Below, one piece after another: positions 45,323 through 54,701 of a stretch of 64,000 bases of DNA (the first letter of the stretch is position 1; each line of letters opens with the position of its first letter). The notes below the pieces were generated by a model, which searched no databases, was not told the origin of the DNA, and worked only from the letters and a program-made list of their open reading frames with translations. The stretch is from positions 70,462 to 134,461 of the forward strand of contig CAYTUV010000007.1 of assembly GCA_964441505.1 (NCBI GenBank), read 5' to 3'. Source of the stretch: Fen-1258 sp964441505 (GTDB taxonomy: Bacteria > Bacteroidota > Ignavibacteria > Ignavibacteriales > Melioribacteraceae). The translations under genes were made by a program, and so were the position numbers.

Positions 45323-47613
45323 AGCTCATACTCAATTCCAAATACAGGTAATGTTGACCAAGATTTTAATGCCTTGAGTTTATTTTTCGTTTCGTCCCAA
45401 GCATAACCCCAAATATTTTCTCTTCCGTAAACATTCCAAACGCTGATGTATAATACAACGCTGGAATTATAAAAGTGAAAACGTTTATCAACACGTAAAT
45501 TTAGAGAATGATACTCTGGCAGACGCTCGCCGTATATTTTTGTTAGATCAACAATACCCCTTGAAGCCGCCCGAGAAGCTTTGGAATCGAAAGGAGTATA
45601 TGGAGTTCCGCCGCCGTAAATCCAGCGTAAGCTGAACTCCCATTCTTCATTAAGTTTGTAGCCGCCTTCTACTGCAAAGGTAAATTTATTATCATATGCT
45701 CTGTCTCTCCAAATGCCAAGCCCGTCTTTGTATCGGCTTCGGAAGTATGAAGCACTAACCATTCCATAAAAATCTTTGGCAAGTTTCTTTTGCAAAATGA
45801 TTTCAACACCTCTGCTGTAAGCAGTGCCGGTATTATTTAATTTCTCATTGCTCATGAACACAGGATTTTCTACTGCCTGGTCTAACACAAATGCTTCTGG
45901 TTGATTTGGATTGATAGGGCAATCCCTGTATTCCTTATCATAAAGCTCTAAGGAAAATTTTGTGTCTTCAGTTAACAAGTGGCTGAATCCAAGAATCACA
46001 TGAAGGGCAAAAGGATTTTTCAACTCTGCAAAAGTTTTATTTTGACTTAGAACGATGTACGGGAGCGTTTGAGAAAACAATCCACCCGAAGAATAAATTT
46101 GAGTTGTTTCATTGATGTTGTATGAAATATTTAAGCGCGGAGAAATATTTGTTCGTTTATTAAAACCAAAGTAATCAATTCTAACACCCGGTGTGATGGA
46201 AAGATCTTCTATAGGATTCCAACTTAAATTAAAAAACGCACCCGCTTTTAAGCCGTTTAATTTTTTATTTACAACTAACTCCGGTGTAGTGTAACCAAAT
46301 CTATCGGTAAAAGGAAAGTAGTGATGATCATAATCATTTGTTGTGTATTTGAAATCAAAACCAAATTGTGTTTGAGTTTTATTAGAGAGTTTGAAGTGGT
46401 TGTTGTTTCTAAAGGAAAAATCTTGTTCAACAGAATTGTTTTTATACAAATTGTTTTGAGTGCTCACTTCGGACACATCATTATCTATATCTAATATTGT
46501 ATGAGAAAAAGTAAAATTAGAATATCCTTTTGTACCCCATAAAGACAATAGATTGACTCCTACTGTATTTTTATTTCCGTTATAACCGCCAAAATAATTA
46601 TCCTCAAATTTAATTCCTTCATCATATGACTGATAGCTTTTATCGATTGCGCCGATGCTTAAAATAGAGAGCTTCAGTTTATCAGAAATATCATACACAA
46701 CTTTGAAATGGAAATCGTAATAAGTTGGAACCGGTCCGTTGATTTCTGTTGATTTGAAAATCCAATCAAGGTAGCTGCGTTTAGCGGAGATTAGATAAGA
46801 GCCCTTGCCATTTGCTATTGGTCCTTCAACCTGTCCGCCAATTGCCATAAAACTCGCATCAAGCTGAAGATCGAATTGTTCTCTGTTTCCTTCGCGGAAT
46901 TTTATCTCCATAACTGAAGAAAGCCGGTCTCCATAATTAACCCCAAATCCGCCGGCAATAAAATTTACATTCTTTAAAAAATCTACATTGATTAAACCGA
47001 TTGGTCCCTCCGAAGAGCCCTGTGTTCCGTAGTGATTTATGTTTGGTATTTCAATGTTGTCAACAAAAAAAGAATTTTCAATTGGGCTTCCGCCGCGGAC
47101 TATTAAGCTATTTTTCTGATCATTTAGTTTTGCAAGACTTGGCAGACCAAATAGTATTCGGCTAACATCTCCTGCAGAACCGGGAGATCTTCTAATTTCT
47201 TCAGAAGAAAAACTTACAGAGCTTGCCTGCAGATTATCAATGCGTGAAAAATAACCGGCGTTTACTACAACATCATTCATTTTTACTAAACTCTGTTGTA
47301 ATTCCGCATCAACAAAAGTAATTCTATTCGGGCGAACAATAACATCCGTCTTGGTAAGCTGTTCGTAACCGATATAGCTGAATACCAAAGTATAATTGCC
47401 AACGGGGAGTTTCCGTAATTCAAATTTTCCTTCCAAATCAGTAGCCATGCCAATGTTTTTGTCTTTTACAATTACATTTACTCCAATTAATGGAAAAAGT
47501 CCTTCTCCATCTACAACATTTCCTTTAATGCTGCCAATTGGTTGAGTTTCCTGTGCAATTAAAAAAGGAGTGATTAAAAAAGAAAAGAGAATAAATAAGT
47601 GTTTTGCTTTCAT
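45319..47613 (-). CDS. TonB-dependent outer-membrane receptor
   Basis: 764 residues from ATG 47613 (GAGGAAC upstream; signal peptide MKAKHLFILFSFLITPFLIA). N-terminal CarboxypepD-like domain (IKGNVVDGEGLFPLIGVNVI; GKFELRKLPVGNYTLVFSYI), plug (RGGSPIENSFFVDNIEIP, IAGGFGVNYGDRLSS), and a long beta-barrel to the C-terminus (FGIEYEL). Imports an unknown large ligand across the outer membrane with TonB/ExbBD. No SusD gene nearby, so it is not a classical Sus pair. Confidence 0.93.
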   Translation of the reverse strand: MKAKHLFILFSFLITPFLIAQETQPIGSIKGNVVDGEGLFPLIGVNVIVKDKNIGMATDLEGKFELRKLPVGNYTLVFSYIGYEQLTKTDVIVRPNRITFVDAELQQSLVKMNDVVVNAGYFSRIDNLQASSVSFSSEEIRRSPGSAGDVSRILFGLPSLAKLNDQKNSLIVRGGSPIENSFFVDNIEIPNINHYGTQGSSEGPIGLINVDFLKNVNFIAGGFGVNYGDRLSSVMEIKFREGNREQFDLQLDASFMAIGGQVEGPIANGKGSYLISAKRSYLDWIFKSTEINGPVPTYYDFHFKVVYDISDKLKLSILSIGAIDKSYQSYDEGIKFEDNYFGGYNGNKNTVGVNLLSLWGTKGYSNFTFSHTILDIDNDVSEVSTQNNLYKNNSVEQDFSFRNNNHFKLSNKTQTQFGFDFKYTTNDYDHHYFPFTDRFGYTTPELVVNKKLNGLKAGAFFNLSWNPIEDLSITPGVRIDYFGFNKRTNISPRLNISYNINETTQIYSSGGLFSQTLPYIVLSQNKTFAELKNPFALHVILGFSHLLTEDTKFSLELYDKEYRDCPINPNQPEAFVLDQAVENPVFMSNEKLNNTGTAYSRGVEIILQKKLAKDFYGMVSASYFRSRYKDGLGIWRDRAYDNKFTFAVEGGYKLNEEWEFSLRWIYGGGTPYTPFDSKASRAASRGIVDLTKIYGERLPEYHSLNLRVDKRFHFYNSSVVLYISVWNVYGRENIWGYAWDETKNKLKALKSWSTLPVFGIEYEL

Positions 47614-47722
47614 GTGTTCCTCAAAAGATTTGTGATTTTTGAGGTAAAAGTATATTAATACAGTAAGGAAAGCGTTCAATCCGATTGGTTTGAACGTGCA
47701 AAACGCTGTTTGGACGAGATTC

Positions 47723-49360
47723 TTATGAATTAACTATTCTTTCAGTTGCCCCGTCAACAATCGAATTGGGATAACCAACGTATTTTAAAAGAGCAATCGC
47801 GTTTTTGCTGCTGGATTTACCGGAATGAAGCTTGTAATCAAAAACTAATCCGGTTTCGGTCATTGTTTCTCTAAAGTGAAAGTTCTGATAGCTTGCACTT
47901 AGAATGTCGGTTAATTGCAAGTCATGAGTAGCCACAATTACAAAGTCTTTTTGATTATTTAAGAAGCGGAGTACTTCAATTGAAGCGGCGGTTCTCTCAA
48001 TAGAATTCGTTCCGCGGAAAATCTCATCTATTAAAAATAAATGAACGCCCTCAGTTTTTGACGAATTGATAATTCTTAAAATTGATTCCACTTCCGACAT
48101 ATAATAGCTTTTCCCATTAATCAGGTCATCGCTTCTTTCTATTGATGAAACCACTTTGAGAAAAGGTGCTTCATACTTTTCGGCATAGCACATATTAAAA
48201 GTTTGCGCAAGAATTGCGTTTACTCCTAGTGTTTTCAAAAAGGTAGATTTGCCGGACATGTTTGATCCGGTGATGATCAGACATTTTGTGTCGAAGGTAA
48301 AATCATTTGGAATTGGATTAACAACTAAAGGATGGGAAATTTTATCTACACAAAATTTTGGAGTATCGGTAAATATGGGATGACAATAATTAGGAAATTG
48401 TTTTCTATAGGACGCTACTGCAGTTAGTGCGTCGATATATCCCACAATTTCAAAAATACGCTGCAAACTTTTTATGTTTTTCGTGAGACTATTAACTGCA
48501 GAAAAAAATGTGGTTATCGAAGAGAGAGTGTACATATTATAATATATCATAAAAACATTCGTTGAATCATCGAATTGAAGTGAATAAACTTTTTTCCCGA
48601 TGGACTTGGCGTATTTAAGCTCCTTTTTAAGCTCAGTCTTGATATCGGCAAATCGGGTCGGTAATAAATTGGCAACTTTGTGAGATATGCTTATTAGCGT
48701 GTTTAAGTATTTGAAAGAAACCACCAACTCGGTAAGTTTTTTTTCATACAACAGATAAATTATCGAGTTGACCACGAATACAAGAGCAATAAATCCCCAA
48801 TGAATAAAATTGAGAAGAAATAATACTGGCACCCAAAAGCTTAAAGCTGATAGAAAGTAAAACAGAAAAGCATAACGCGGTTTATCCGGAAGAGGATGCC
48901 ATAAAGAGTAAGCAAGATATTTAGCGGGCAACTTCGCTAATCTTAAAAGTGCAACCTGGATATTCTGGCGTAAAGAAATATCTTCGGCAATTGAGGTTAT
49001 GAACTTTTCTCTTTTGTTCAGCTCCTCTAAATCCGTTCTTGGATTTTTTAGCATATCGTAGAGAATCTGAGAACCGATTGGAGTAATTGTTCTGTTAATC
49101 ACTTCGAACAATTCATTAAGATCAAGATCTTTCCAGGTTTCTTCGTCTATAGAATAAAAATCTTTTGCTTCTCTTTGTTTATTAAATCTGGAATAAAATT
49201 TTGATGTTTCCAAATCATATGGGGATTCTGGAAACTTGCCCCAGTCGGCATTAATTTTTTTGAGAAGTCTTCTCTTTTTGAAATAGGCTAAGATATTTAT
49301 AAGAACCGCGATTGTGAAAATTGTGACGAGAAATAATATAAGGTTGGTAAATGAGGTCAT
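47723..49360 (-). CDS. membrane-anchored MutS-family ATPase
   Basis: 545 residues. Begins with a transmembrane helix (LILFLVTIFTIAVLINILAY) and has further hydrophobic helices at ~165-215. The C-terminal half is the MutS V ATPase domain: Walker A ITGSNMSGKSTFLK, YYMSEVESI, Walker B FLIDEIFRGTNS and ATHDLQL. The mismatch-recognition domain of MutS1 is absent. Similar membrane MutS relatives are known from Bacteroidota; role unclear. Convergent overlap none; 109 bases upstream of the TonB receptor gene on the same strand. Confidence 0.88.
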   Translation of the reverse strand: MTSFTNLILFLVTIFTIAVLINILAYFKKRRLLKKINADWGKFPESPYDLETSKFYSRFNKQREAKDFYSIDEETWKDLDLNELFEVINRTITPIGSQILYDMLKNPRTDLEELNKREKFITSIAEDISLRQNIQVALLRLAKLPAKYLAYSLWHPLPDKPRYAFLFYFLSALSFWVPVLFLLNFIHWGFIALVFVVNSIIYLLYEKKLTELVVSFKYLNTLISISHKVANLLPTRFADIKTELKKELKYAKSIGKKVYSLQFDDSTNVFMIYYNMYTLSSITTFFSAVNSLTKNIKSLQRIFEIVGYIDALTAVASYRKQFPNYCHPIFTDTPKFCVDKISHPLVVNPIPNDFTFDTKCLIITGSNMSGKSTFLKTLGVNAILAQTFNMCYAEKYEAPFLKVVSSIERSDDLINGKSYYMSEVESILRIINSSKTEGVHLFLIDEIFRGTNSIERTAASIEVLRFLNNQKDFVIVATHDLQLTDILSASYQNFHFRETMTETGLVFDYKLHSGKSSSKNAIALLKYVGYPNSIVDGATERIVNS

Positions 49361-49480
49361 AATTTGTTGAACCCCTGTTTATTCTAAAAAGATTGTACTA
49401 AAAATAATTTTATTGTCAAACCAATTCACGATTTTCGTCGTGATAAACCGACCATTCGCAGGCGGGCTCAACGAAGCGTC

Positions 49481-49536
49481 GTCATGCCGAGCGGAGACGA
49501 GGCACAATTCCATTTCTCGACTTCGCTCGAAATGAC
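49481..49536. repeat. dispersed palindromic repeat, copy A
   Basis: Outer GTCAT/ATGAC and inner arms CGAGCGGAGACGAG and CTCGACTTCGCTCG (12 of 14 pairs) form an imperfect hairpin in the gap between hslU and the MutS-like gene. The core (gtcat ... tcgctcgaaatgac) is the same type as the elements at 54511 and 56849. Confidence 0.75.
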
Positions 49537-49571
49537 TGTAGATCATTTTGAGGCAACCTTTCTATTGAAAT

Positions 49572-50936
49572 CTATAAAATATATTTACTCAAATCTCTGT
49601 TCTTAACAATCTTATCAAGTTTTTGGTGTACCATTTTACCGCTAATCTCAATTTCTCCTTCCGGCATTTTATCCGGTACTTCAAATAGAATATCTTCAAG
49701 AAGAGTTGTGAGAATTGTGTGCAGTCTTCGCGCACCAATGTTTTCCACCTGATCATTCACAACAGCGGCAGTGCGCGCTACTTCCTTAATAGCATCTTCC
49801 TTGAATGAAATATCAACACCTTCTGTTTGAAGCAATGCAGAATATTGTTTGAGCAAAGCATTCTTTGGAAGGGTTAGAATTTTTACAAAGTCCTCTTCGT
49901 TTAAACTTTTCAATTCAACTCGGATAGGAAAACGTCCTTGAAGTTCGGGAATCAGATCGCTCGGCTTCGAAACATGGAATGCGCCCGATGCGATAAATAA
50001 AATGTGATCTGTTTTTACGGGTCCATATTTTGTATTAACGGTTGATCCTTCAACTATAGGAAGAAGGTCGCGCTGAACGCCTTCACGTGAGACATCAGGC
50101 CCCTGCTGACTTTTAGCTCCGGCGATTTTATCGATTTCATCAATAAAAACAATTCCGGATTCCTGCACCCGCTGAACAGCTTCCCGCTGAACAACTTCCA
50201 TATCAATTAACTTTTCAGCTTCTTCCTGCGCAATTAATTTTCTCGCTTCGCGGATTGGAGTTTTGCGCTTCTTCTTTTTCTTTGGAACCATACTGCTCAT
50301 CATTTCCTGTAGATTCATGGTCATATCGTCCATTCCCATTGGTCCGAGAACCTGCATTCCAAATGCCGGGGCGGTTGTGTCAAATTCGATCAGTTTATCA
50401 TCCATTTCACCGTTGCGAAGTTTCTCGCGCATCCATTCACGGGTTTTCTCATTTCTCAATTCTTCGCTTTCGCTATTTTCCTCTTCAACCGTATTTGCTT
50501 TCTTTACCGGAGGAATTAATTGATCCAAGATTCTTTCCTCTGCCATCCGTTCTGCTTTCTCCTGTACTTCAAGAGTCTTTTCAGAACGAACCATGCTGAC
50601 AGATAGTTCTGCGAGATCACGAATCATCGATTCAACATCCCGTCCGACGTAACCAACTTCTGTATATTTAGAAGCCTCGACTTTTATGAACGGTGCGCCG
50701 GAAAGTTTTGCAAGGCGACGGGCAATTTCAGTCTTGCCAACGCCGGTCGGTCCAATCAATATTATATTGTTCGGCATAATCTCTTCTCGCATGCTCTCAT
50801 CAACCTGGCGGCGTCTCCATCTGTTTCTCAACGCAATAGCAACAGCGCGTTTTGCATCGTCTTGTCCTATAATATATTTATCCAGCTCTTTTACAATTTG
50901 CGTAGGTGTAAGATCTTTTGTGATATTGTTCTTCAT
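49572..50936 (-). CDS. hslU: HslU ATPase subunit of HslVU protease
   Basis: 454 residues from ATG 50936 (GAGGAA upstream); an ATG five codons earlier overlaps the hslV stop as ATGA and is equally possible. AAA+ unfoldase: Walker A IGPTGVGKTEIA, IDEIDKIAG Walker B, I domain with a charged Met/Glu insert (~140-250), sensor 2 IGARRLHTIL, C-terminal helix to YIL. Unfolds proteins and feeds them into HslV. Co-translated with hslV. Confidence 0.97.
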   Translation of the reverse strand: MKNNITKDLTPTQIVKELDKYIIGQDDAKRAVAIALRNRWRRRQVDESMREEIMPNNIILIGPTGVGKTEIARRLAKLSGAPFIKVEASKYTEVGYVGRDVESMIRDLAELSVSMVRSEKTLEVQEKAERMAEERILDQLIPPVKKANTVEEENSESEELRNEKTREWMREKLRNGEMDDKLIEFDTTAPAFGMQVLGPMGMDDMTMNLQEMMSSMVPKKKKKRKTPIREARKLIAQEEAEKLIDMEVVQREAVQRVQESGIVFIDEIDKIAGAKSQQGPDVSREGVQRDLLPIVEGSTVNTKYGPVKTDHILFIASGAFHVSKPSDLIPELQGRFPIRVELKSLNEEDFVKILTLPKNALLKQYSALLQTEGVDISFKEDAIKEVARTAAVVNDQVENIGARRLHTILTTLLEDILFEVPDKMPEGEIEISGKMVHQKLDKIVKNRDLSKYIL

Positions 50937-50947
50937 TACTAGTTTCC

Positions 50948-51484
50948 TCATTTGTCGATTACTTCAACAGTAATTTTATCGTTTGTGTAGATGCAGATGT
51001 CTGCGGCTACTTTTAATGATTCTTCTACAATTTCTTTAGCGGAAAGGTTACCATATTTCTTTAACATCTTTGCTGCAGCGAGGGCGTACATACCGCCGCT
51101 TCCGATTGCTACAATTCCATCTTCCGGTTCAATAACGTCTCCTGTTCCGGAGACAACGTATGCCTTCTCCTCAGAAACTATTGCAAGCATAGCCTCTAAT
51201 CTTCGTAAATATTTGTCCGTGCGCCAGTCTTTTGCCAATTCTACAACTGCACGACTAACGTTGCCGCTATATGCTTCAAGTTTTTCTTCAAAACGCTGAA
51301 GTAATGTGAATGCATCGGCGGTAGAGCCGGCGAATCCGGTAATAACTTTTCCATTAAGAAGTTTACGGATCTTCATCGAGTTATGTTTCATAACAGTGTT
51401 GCCGAGCGTTACCTGTCCGTCCCCGCCGAGAGCAGTCTGCCCGTTATGAATAATTCCTATAATTGTTGTTGATCGTATTTTCAT
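50948..51484 (-). CDS. hslV: HslV protease subunit of HslVU
   Basis: 178 residues. Proteasome-like Ntn peptidase; the nucleophile is one of the Thr residues in STTIIGI after removal of a short N-terminal propeptide. Conserved DGQVTLGNTVMKHN and GFAGSTADAFTLL. Works as a dodecamer with HslU in cytoplasmic protein quality control. Directly followed by hslU. Confidence 0.97.
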   Translation of the reverse strand: MKIRSTTIIGIIHNGQTALGGDGQVTLGNTVMKHNSMKIRKLLNGKVITGFAGSTADAFTLLQRFEEKLEAYSGNVSRAVVELAKDWRTDKYLRRLEAMLAIVSEEKAYVVSGTGDVIEPEDGIVAIGSGGMYALAAAKMLKKYGNLSAKEIVEESLKVAADICIYTNDKITVEVIDK

Positions 51485-51550
51485 TTTAAGTTCCTTTTGA
51501 TTTTTCTCTAACCACTCTCATAGTACAATATTTTCAGAATAAAATTTAAT

Positions 51551-51648
51551 GGAACGCGGATGACACGGATTCAACAGATTTTCGCGGATTTAACCTGCCT
51601 ACCGCAGGCAGGTCTGTGTAAATCCGTTTAATCCGTTTTATCTGTGTG
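51551..51648. repeat. intergenic repeat with perfect 8-bp hairpin
   Basis: Within the gap between hslV and the broken methyltransferase. The flanks repeat ggattt/aatccg words and the centre is ACCTGCCT-accgc-AGGCAGGT (8-pair stem, 5-base loop, 51593-51613). This composition is like dispersed elements found between genes in many genomes; I see a single full copy here. Confidence 0.6.
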
Positions 51649-51711
51649 CTATTTTTTTACAACCTATTTCAAATACTCATTAACCTGGCAACACTAAGGA
51701 TAAAGGGAGAG

Positions 51712-52329
51712 CTATTTAATTTTTACCGGAAATATCCTTGGTACTCTCTTCTGATATTCTTTGTATTCATCACCAAACATTTCAATTAGTTTTCGCTCTT
51801 CATAAATAGAGCCGATATAAAAATAAGCAATTATACAAAGGTACATAGTTATATAGAACACAGTCATCGTTGGCCGAAATCCTAAAAACAAAATCGAAAA
51901 CAGGTAAATCGGATGACGCACAAACTTAAATGCGCCTGAAATTTTAAATGTCTGTTTTTCATCCAGATCGCTTACGTTATATCCGCCATTCATATAGCGA
52001 TTGATTTGAGCAATTCCAACGAACTCTTTCCAGTCAATTCCACGTGAAGCCCAGACTAATCCAACGAGTGAAAGAATCTACAGTACAAATGTAATGATAT
52101 CGAATGGAAAGCGTAAATCGTAAACTATTATATCTGGTTTTGGCGAAACAGCGTAAAACGCCATGAAAAAAATTACGGATGAGACATTGTAGAATAAGCG
52201 ATAGAACGCAATCTTATTCCCTAACTTTTCTGCAAGAGCCCGTTTTATTTTTAAAGAAGCTAGCCATGTATGAGAGTAGGCAAAAAGTGTAAATAGCAGG
52301 ATAATGGAAATTACTTCAACAAAGATCAT
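51712..52329 (-). pseudogene. isoprenylcysteine methyltransferase-like membrane protein, in-frame TAG
   Basis: One reading frame of 205 codons is split by TAG at 52078-52080. Upstream part: membrane helices (MIFVEVISIILLFTLFAYSH). Downstream part: ICMT/PEMT-type end with RHPIYL, IYEERKLIEMFGDEY and VPRIFP. The bridge after the stop (ILSLVGLVWASRGIDW) continues the family pattern without a frame change. In relatives a Gln often precedes the LIGL-like helix, so CAG to TAG is likely. The ATG overlaps the rpoN stop (ATGA), so translation is coupled. Without the distal part the S-adenosylmethionine-binding end is lost. Confidence 0.82.
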
Positions 52330-53795
52330 AGTTCCTTTCGCAAGCGTGCGACAGGTATTTTAAGAGCTTCGCGATACTTGGCAATTGTCCGGCGCGCCAC
52401 GTGTATTCCCCTCTCTTGAAGAATGATTGCAATTTTGTCGTCGCTATACGGATTATCTTTGGGCTCGTTATCGCAAATTTCTTTAATAAGTTCTTTGATA
52501 TGTTTATTCGAAATGTCATCCCCGGAATCGGTGGACAAACCTTCGCTGAAGAAATATTTCAATTCATGAATACCCTGAGGGCTCTGCACAAATTTTCCGT
52601 TGACAACGCGGCTGATAGTCGAGATATCCATTCCGATCTCTTCGGCAATATACTTGTATATCATAGGCTTTAGAAAACGGGGGCCGCTTTCAAAAAATTC
52701 ATATTGTCTTTCAAGAATGGCGCGCATGATTTTCATAAGAGTATTGCGGCGCTGATGCAATGATGCGATGAACCATTTTGCGGATTCGAATTTCTCCCGC
52801 AGAAATTTATAGGTTTCCTTTTCGCGTGGAGAAATTTTTCGCTTATGTTTTTTCGTATCGATCATTTCAAGATATGTACGGCTGATTGTAACTGACGGAA
52901 CGCTTCTGTCATTCAATGTAACAATATAATTGTCTTCAACTTTTTCTATCAGAAAGTCCGGGGTGATCTGATTCATCTCTTCGGAATCGATATTCCCTTC
53001 ACCCGGTTTGGGATTCAACTTCTGAATTACATCAATTGTGGTGCGCAAAGTTTCTTTCGATAGATTCATTTCTTTCTGAATCGTATCGAAACGCCTGTTG
53101 GCAAAATCATCAAAATGTTCCGCAATAATTTTTTCTGCCAGATAAGAATAATATGGATCGTATGAGGAATTTTTTATTTGGACGAGCAGGCATTCCTGCA
53201 AACTGCGGGTTGCAACGCCAACAGGCTCCAGTGTCTGAATCTGTCTCAGAATCTTTTCGGCTTTTTCTAATGTAACATCGATTTTTTCAAACAACGTCAA
53301 TTCATCAACAATCTTTGCCAGATCTGCTTTGAAGTAGCCGTCTTTGTCCAAACTGCCGATAATGTTTTCGCCAAGAATAGTTTCTTCTTCTGTAAAATCG
53401 AGCATATGCAGCTGATCTATTAGATTTTCTCTCATTGATTTTCTTTGCGGTGCAATCGGCTGGACTTTTTCTTCATCGCGGCTTCTGTTCAAACGGTCGA
53501 ATTCATGTTCGGATTCGGTCTCGTTCATATAATCTTCTATCTCGAACTCATCATCTTTGCTATCGTATTTCTCTTCTTCGTCATCGGAGGTCGTTACTTC
53601 GTCTGTATCATCATCCTTTTCCTGTTCAAGATCGTACTCTTCATCAAGAGTTTCTTCCAGGATAGGATTCAACTCGAGCTCGGTTTTAATGCGCTGTTCG
53701 AGAGCAAGCGTATTTAATTGGAGCAGTTTCTGATATTGAATCTGTTGAGGTGAAAGTTTTTGTTGTAATGATAATTTATGTTGAAGCGATAGCAT
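52326..53795 (-). CDS. rpoN: RNA polymerase sigma-54 factor
   Basis: 489 residues. N-terminal Gln-rich activator-binding region (LSLQQKLSPQQIQYQKLLQL), acidic region 2 (EEYDLEQEKDDDTDE), core-binding region and C-terminal RpoN box ARRTIAKYRE. Directs polymerase to -24/-12 promoters and needs an AAA+ enhancer-binding protein. 2 bases after the DUF3109 stop; downstream overlaps the methyltransferase ATG. No obvious -24/-12 site was seen in this window. Confidence 0.97.
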   Translation of the reverse strand: MLSLQHKLSLQQKLSPQQIQYQKLLQLNTLALEQRIKTELELNPILEETLDEEYDLEQEKDDDTDEVTTSDDEEEKYDSKDDEFEIEDYMNETESEHEFDRLNRSRDEEKVQPIAPQRKSMRENLIDQLHMLDFTEEETILGENIIGSLDKDGYFKADLAKIVDELTLFEKIDVTLEKAEKILRQIQTLEPVGVATRSLQECLLVQIKNSSYDPYYSYLAEKIIAEHFDDFANRRFDTIQKEMNLSKETLRTTIDVIQKLNPKPGEGNIDSEEMNQITPDFLIEKVEDNYIVTLNDRSVPSVTISRTYLEMIDTKKHKRKISPREKETYKFLREKFESAKWFIASLHQRRNTLMKIMRAILERQYEFFESGPRFLKPMIYKYIAEEIGMDISTISRVVNGKFVQSPQGIHELKYFFSEGLSTDSGDDISNKHIKELIKEICDNEPKDNPYSDDKIAIILQERGIHVARRTIAKYREALKIPVARLRKEL

Positions 53796-53797
53796 AA

Positions 53798-54364
53798 TTA
53801 TTTATCGACCGACCCTTTTGTTTTAGTAAACCAATCTTTGCCATATTCGCGTTCAAGAGATTCGCGGCAGAAATCTAAAATTTTTATCTGTGTAATATTC
53901 CCTTTTTCAAGCGCCGGTTGACATTCGGAATATTTTTCGAACCGTAAAACATCTCCGCCAAATTTCGAAATTCTAATAGGGAACAGATGACAAGAAACAG
54001 GTTTGATGAAATCAATCTTTCCATCACGATAAGCTCTTTCAATACCACACTTGGCAATATCTCCATCCCAAGTTACAAAAACGCAGGCTCTGTTGTTTAA
54101 ACTTCTGGTCATAAGTTCGTTCTGTTTGTTAATCCAGAATCCGTTCTTCTCAATTATTTCCCGGTGTTCTTTCGGTAAATACTCCATTACCACCGGAAGA
54201 ATTTTATTTATTTCTTCGATCTCATTCCCCGTGATGGGTGCGCCAAACTCACTCTCCATGGTACAGCAAGCCCCTTTGCACTTTGAAAGATCGCAAGTGA
54301 AATTTACATTAGCAATTTCTCTGTTAACATACACGTCTTCTACTTCAATAAATTCGGGATTCAT
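53798..54364 (-). CDS. DUF3109-family cysteine-rich protein
   Basis: 188 residues with the YkgJ/DUF3109 pattern: TCDLSKCKGACC near the N-terminus, CGIERAYRDG, PVSCHLFPIRIS, SECQPALEKG and DFCRESLEREYG. The cysteines likely bind a zinc or iron-sulfur centre; function unknown. Head of the operon with rpoN, and the gap is only 2 bases. Confidence 0.9.
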   Translation of the reverse strand: MNPEFIEVEDVYVNREIANVNFTCDLSKCKGACCTMESEFGAPITGNEIEEINKILPVVMEYLPKEHREIIEKNGFWINKQNELMTRSLNNRACVFVTWDGDIAKCGIERAYRDGKIDFIKPVSCHLFPIRISKFGGDVLRFEKYSECQPALEKGNITQIKILDFCRESLEREYGKDWFTKTKGSVDK

Positions 54365-54701
54365 ATCCTCTCTTTGCCGGTAAGGGCTCTAAACGCTAAT
54401 GGGCTAAAAATTTTTGCGAAAAGATACAAATTTTGTAATAGCAAAAAAAATAAACCCCCGCTCAGCTATAATTAAGAACCTACCTGCCGTGTGTGTTGCA
54501 CAAGGAAGCATGTCATTTCGAAGGAGTGCCGTTTTGTGGAACGACTGAGAAATCTTACGATAATGTTACATAAAGATTTCTCACCACAAAAAACGTGGTT
54601 CGAAATGACAGTGAAAGGAGTTCTGCAACATGCTCGCCAGGCAGATTGAACGTGTAGAATTAAATTGTAAACAGTAAATTGCATATAAAAAGGCGGACTT
54701 C
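54365..54701. other. intergenic stretch holding a palindromic repeat
   Basis: 337 bases between two divergent genes. It contains the 100-base palindromic element at 54511-54610; the rest is low-GC with no ORF or other motif that I can support. Promoters for both DUF3109-rpoN and the SDR gene must lie here. Confidence 0.7.
54511..54610. repeat. dispersed palindromic repeat, copy B
   Basis: Ends TGTCATTTCGA / TCGAAATGACA (perfect 11-base inverted repeat) enclose further pairs (GAGAAATCTT with AAGATTTCTC; TTTTGTGG with CCACAAAA). The 100-base element is hairpin-forming. Its ends match copy A at 49481 and copy C at 56849. Confidence 0.8.
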
